Of a stretch of DNA of 6,175 bases, positions 5,393 through 6,175 are shown in pieces. The position numbers were made by a program, and so were the translations under genes. The DNA is from Phycisphaerae bacterium. GTDB lineage: Bacteria > Planctomycetota > Phycisphaerae > UBA1845. A model generated the notes under the pieces. The model searched no databases. It was not told the DNA's origin and worked only from the letters and a program-made list of their open reading frames with translations. The number at the start of each line of letters is the position of its first letter. Positions within the stretch are counted from its first letter, which is position 1. Where the stretch lies: assembly GCA_028277545.1 (NCBI GenBank), contig JANQGB010001118.1:1-6175 (forward strand). The letters run 5' to 3'.

Positions 5393-5422
5393 GAGTTTAG
5401 TATCTATACACAGCGAAGTCAA
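5393..5422 (-). promoter_or_regulatory. marR promoter with overlapping MarR operator
   Basis: On the - strand there is TTGACT (5422-5417), a 17-bp spacer and TAAACT (5399-5394), giving a good sigma-70 promoter. The palindrome GTGTATAGATACTAAACTC (5411-5393) spans the spacer and the -10 hexamer. It has half sites GTGTATAG and CTAAACTC, nearly the same as in the cupin promoter at 4884-4902. Transcription should begin near 5387, only about two bases before the ATG, so the message would be nearly leaderless. Binding of MarR here would block the -10, as expected for autorepression. Confidence 0.75.
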
Positions 5423-5438
5423 GCCATTTCTGTATAAA

Positions 5439-5546
5439 AAAGGGGTCAGGCTACTTTTACGCCTCGCCGACCAGCGTGGGTGAGTGCCAACAGAGTGGCC
5501 AGCGGGTAGACGGTAGCAGGTCAGATAAAAGTAGCCTGACCCCTTT
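5439..5546. repeat. Palindromic repeat, copy 3, between hemD and marR
   Basis: The same perfect 20-bp arms as copy 1, AAAGGGGTCAGGCTACTTTT at 5439-5458 and its reverse complement at 5527-5546, enclose a 68-bp interior with no evident similarity to the interiors of copies 1 and 2. The right arm overlaps the hemD stop codon: the TAA on the - strand (5547-5545) uses the last two bases of the arm. The left arm lies 17 bp upstream of the marR -35. It may end the hemD transcript and insulate marR from it. That role is inferred. Confidence 0.85.
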
Positions 5547-6175
5547 AGGTGGAGGCGATGGCTTGGGCCAGGCCTTCGGTGGTGTAGGTCTTGGCCTGGA
5601 CGGTGGGTTCGTGGCCGGCGTCGCGGATGCTCTTGGTGGTGGTCGGGCCGATGCTGGCCAGCCTTAGCTTCGGCAGAATAGTGTCGGAGCGTGGGCCGAG
5701 CAGCCTGGCGAAGTTGTTGAAGGTGGACGAACTCGTGAAGGTGGCCCACTGAATCGCACCGGCCTCCAGGTCGCGGATGATCTTTGCGGGCAGCCCGTCC
5801 GGCGTCGCGGTGCGATAGGCGGGGATGTCGTCGCAGACGGCACCGGCCTGGGTCAGCATTTCGGGCAGGGCTTTGCGGGCAATGTCGGAGCGGAGCAAGA
5901 GACATCGCCGCCCGGCCAACTCGGTTGCGCCCATGGCTTCGGCCAGCGCTTCGGCCACGTATTCCTCGGGCATCAGATCGGGTTCGATGAACAACTCCCT
6001 GAGCCGGTCGGCTGTCGCGGGTCCGATGGCGGCGATACGCACGCTGGCCAGCGATCTGGCGTCCAGCGTCAAACATCGGAGCCGCTCGACCAGGGCGTCG
6101 ACGCCGTTGGTGCTGGTGACGATTAGCCAGTCGTAGGTATCCAGCCGCCGCAGCGCCTCATCCACCGGGGCCAAG
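5545..6175 (-). CDS. hemD: Uroporphyrinogen-III synthase (partial, 5' end outside window)
   Basis: HemD closes the linear tetrapyrrole hydroxymethylbilane with inversion of ring D to make uroporphyrinogen III, the branch point to heme, siroheme and cobalamin, in the cytosol. About 210 C-terminal residues are visible out of the usual roughly 250. Recognisable blocks, numbered from the first visible residue, are YDWLIVTSTNGVDAL (14-28), IAAIGPATADRL (47-58), LLLRSDIARKALPEML (92-107), IPAYRT (117-122), WATFTSSSTFNNF (143-155), ASIGPTTTKSI (173-183) and YTTEGLAQAI (197-206), matching both halves of the two-domain fold. The family is poorly conserved, but this set is characteristic. The frame is open to the window edge, and the TTG at 6174 is an internal codon, so the start lies outside. 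Whether it is fused to a CobA/SUMT methyltransferase, as in some bacteria, cannot be told. The stop codon overlaps a palindromic repeat; the C-terminus looks complete. Confidence 0.92.
   Translation of the reverse strand, partial: LAPVDEALRRLDTYDWLIVTSTNGVDALVERLRCLTLDARSLASVRIAAIGPATADRLRELFIEPDLMPEEYVAEALAEAMGATELAGRRCLLLRSDIARKALPEMLTQAGAVCDDIPAYRTATPDGLPAKIIRDLEAGAIQWATFTSSSTFNNFARLLGPRSDTILPKLRLASIGPTTTKSIRDAGHEPTVQAKTYTTEGLAQAIAST

Noticed and set aside
665..5546. CRISPR array made from the repeated 20-mers
   Set aside because: The copies are in inverted pairs, kilobases apart and between ordinary genes, with no regular spacers and no cas genes.
5369..6076. A 235-codon - strand frame overlapping hemD
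   Set aside because: It is an out-of-frame shadow of hemD that reads on through the palindromic repeat into marR.

Overview
This is a GC-rich bacterial chromosome segment: short intergenic spaces, ordinary Shine-Dalgarno sites on most genes, and several mobile or decaying sequences. No gene fixes the taxon. The wording of the Rhs-type fragment and the abundance of one palindromic repeat family remind me of Planctomycetota and related environmental genomes, but that is a weak inference. Only the first gene lies on the + strand; every other gene I accept lies on the - strand.

Layout. 22-657 (+) is an isoprenylcysteine-carboxyl-methyltransferase-like membrane protein. It converges on an FMN-dependent NADH-azoreductase-type gene (836-1519, -), with a palindromic repeat (665-819) between the two stop codons. 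Just upstream of the azoreductase is the severed 3' end of a carboxymuconolactone-decarboxylase/AhpD-like gene (1538-1693, -). At 1711-3242 there is an apparently intact IS4-family element: 14-bp terminal inverted repeats, an 11-bp target duplication and a 462-aa DDE transposase. It sits inside one arm of another copy of the palindromic repeat. Next come the 5' end of an IS256-like element (about 3334-3557) and a scrap of an Rhs/YD-repeat gene (about 3558-3753), then a strong hairpin and a short stretch with no clear gene.

From 5385 down to 3907, all on the - strand, lies a compact module: a MarR-family regulator, a small one-domain cupin, and a START/SRPBCC-fold protein. The marR and cupin promoters carry the same 19-bp imperfect palindrome at the same place relative to the -10 hexamer, so a single MarR protein probably represses both. 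The marR promoter predicts an almost leaderless mRNA. A third full copy of the palindromic repeat (5439-5546) separates marR from hemD (uroporphyrinogen-III synthase, -, cut by the right edge of the window).

The most interesting points are: a repeat family that keeps a 20-bp terminal inverted repeat but has unrelated interiors of different length, one copy of which was a target for the IS; the paired MarR operators; and a graveyard (1538-3753) that can be reconstructed as nested insertions. I do not see a complete novel defence or biosynthetic system here.
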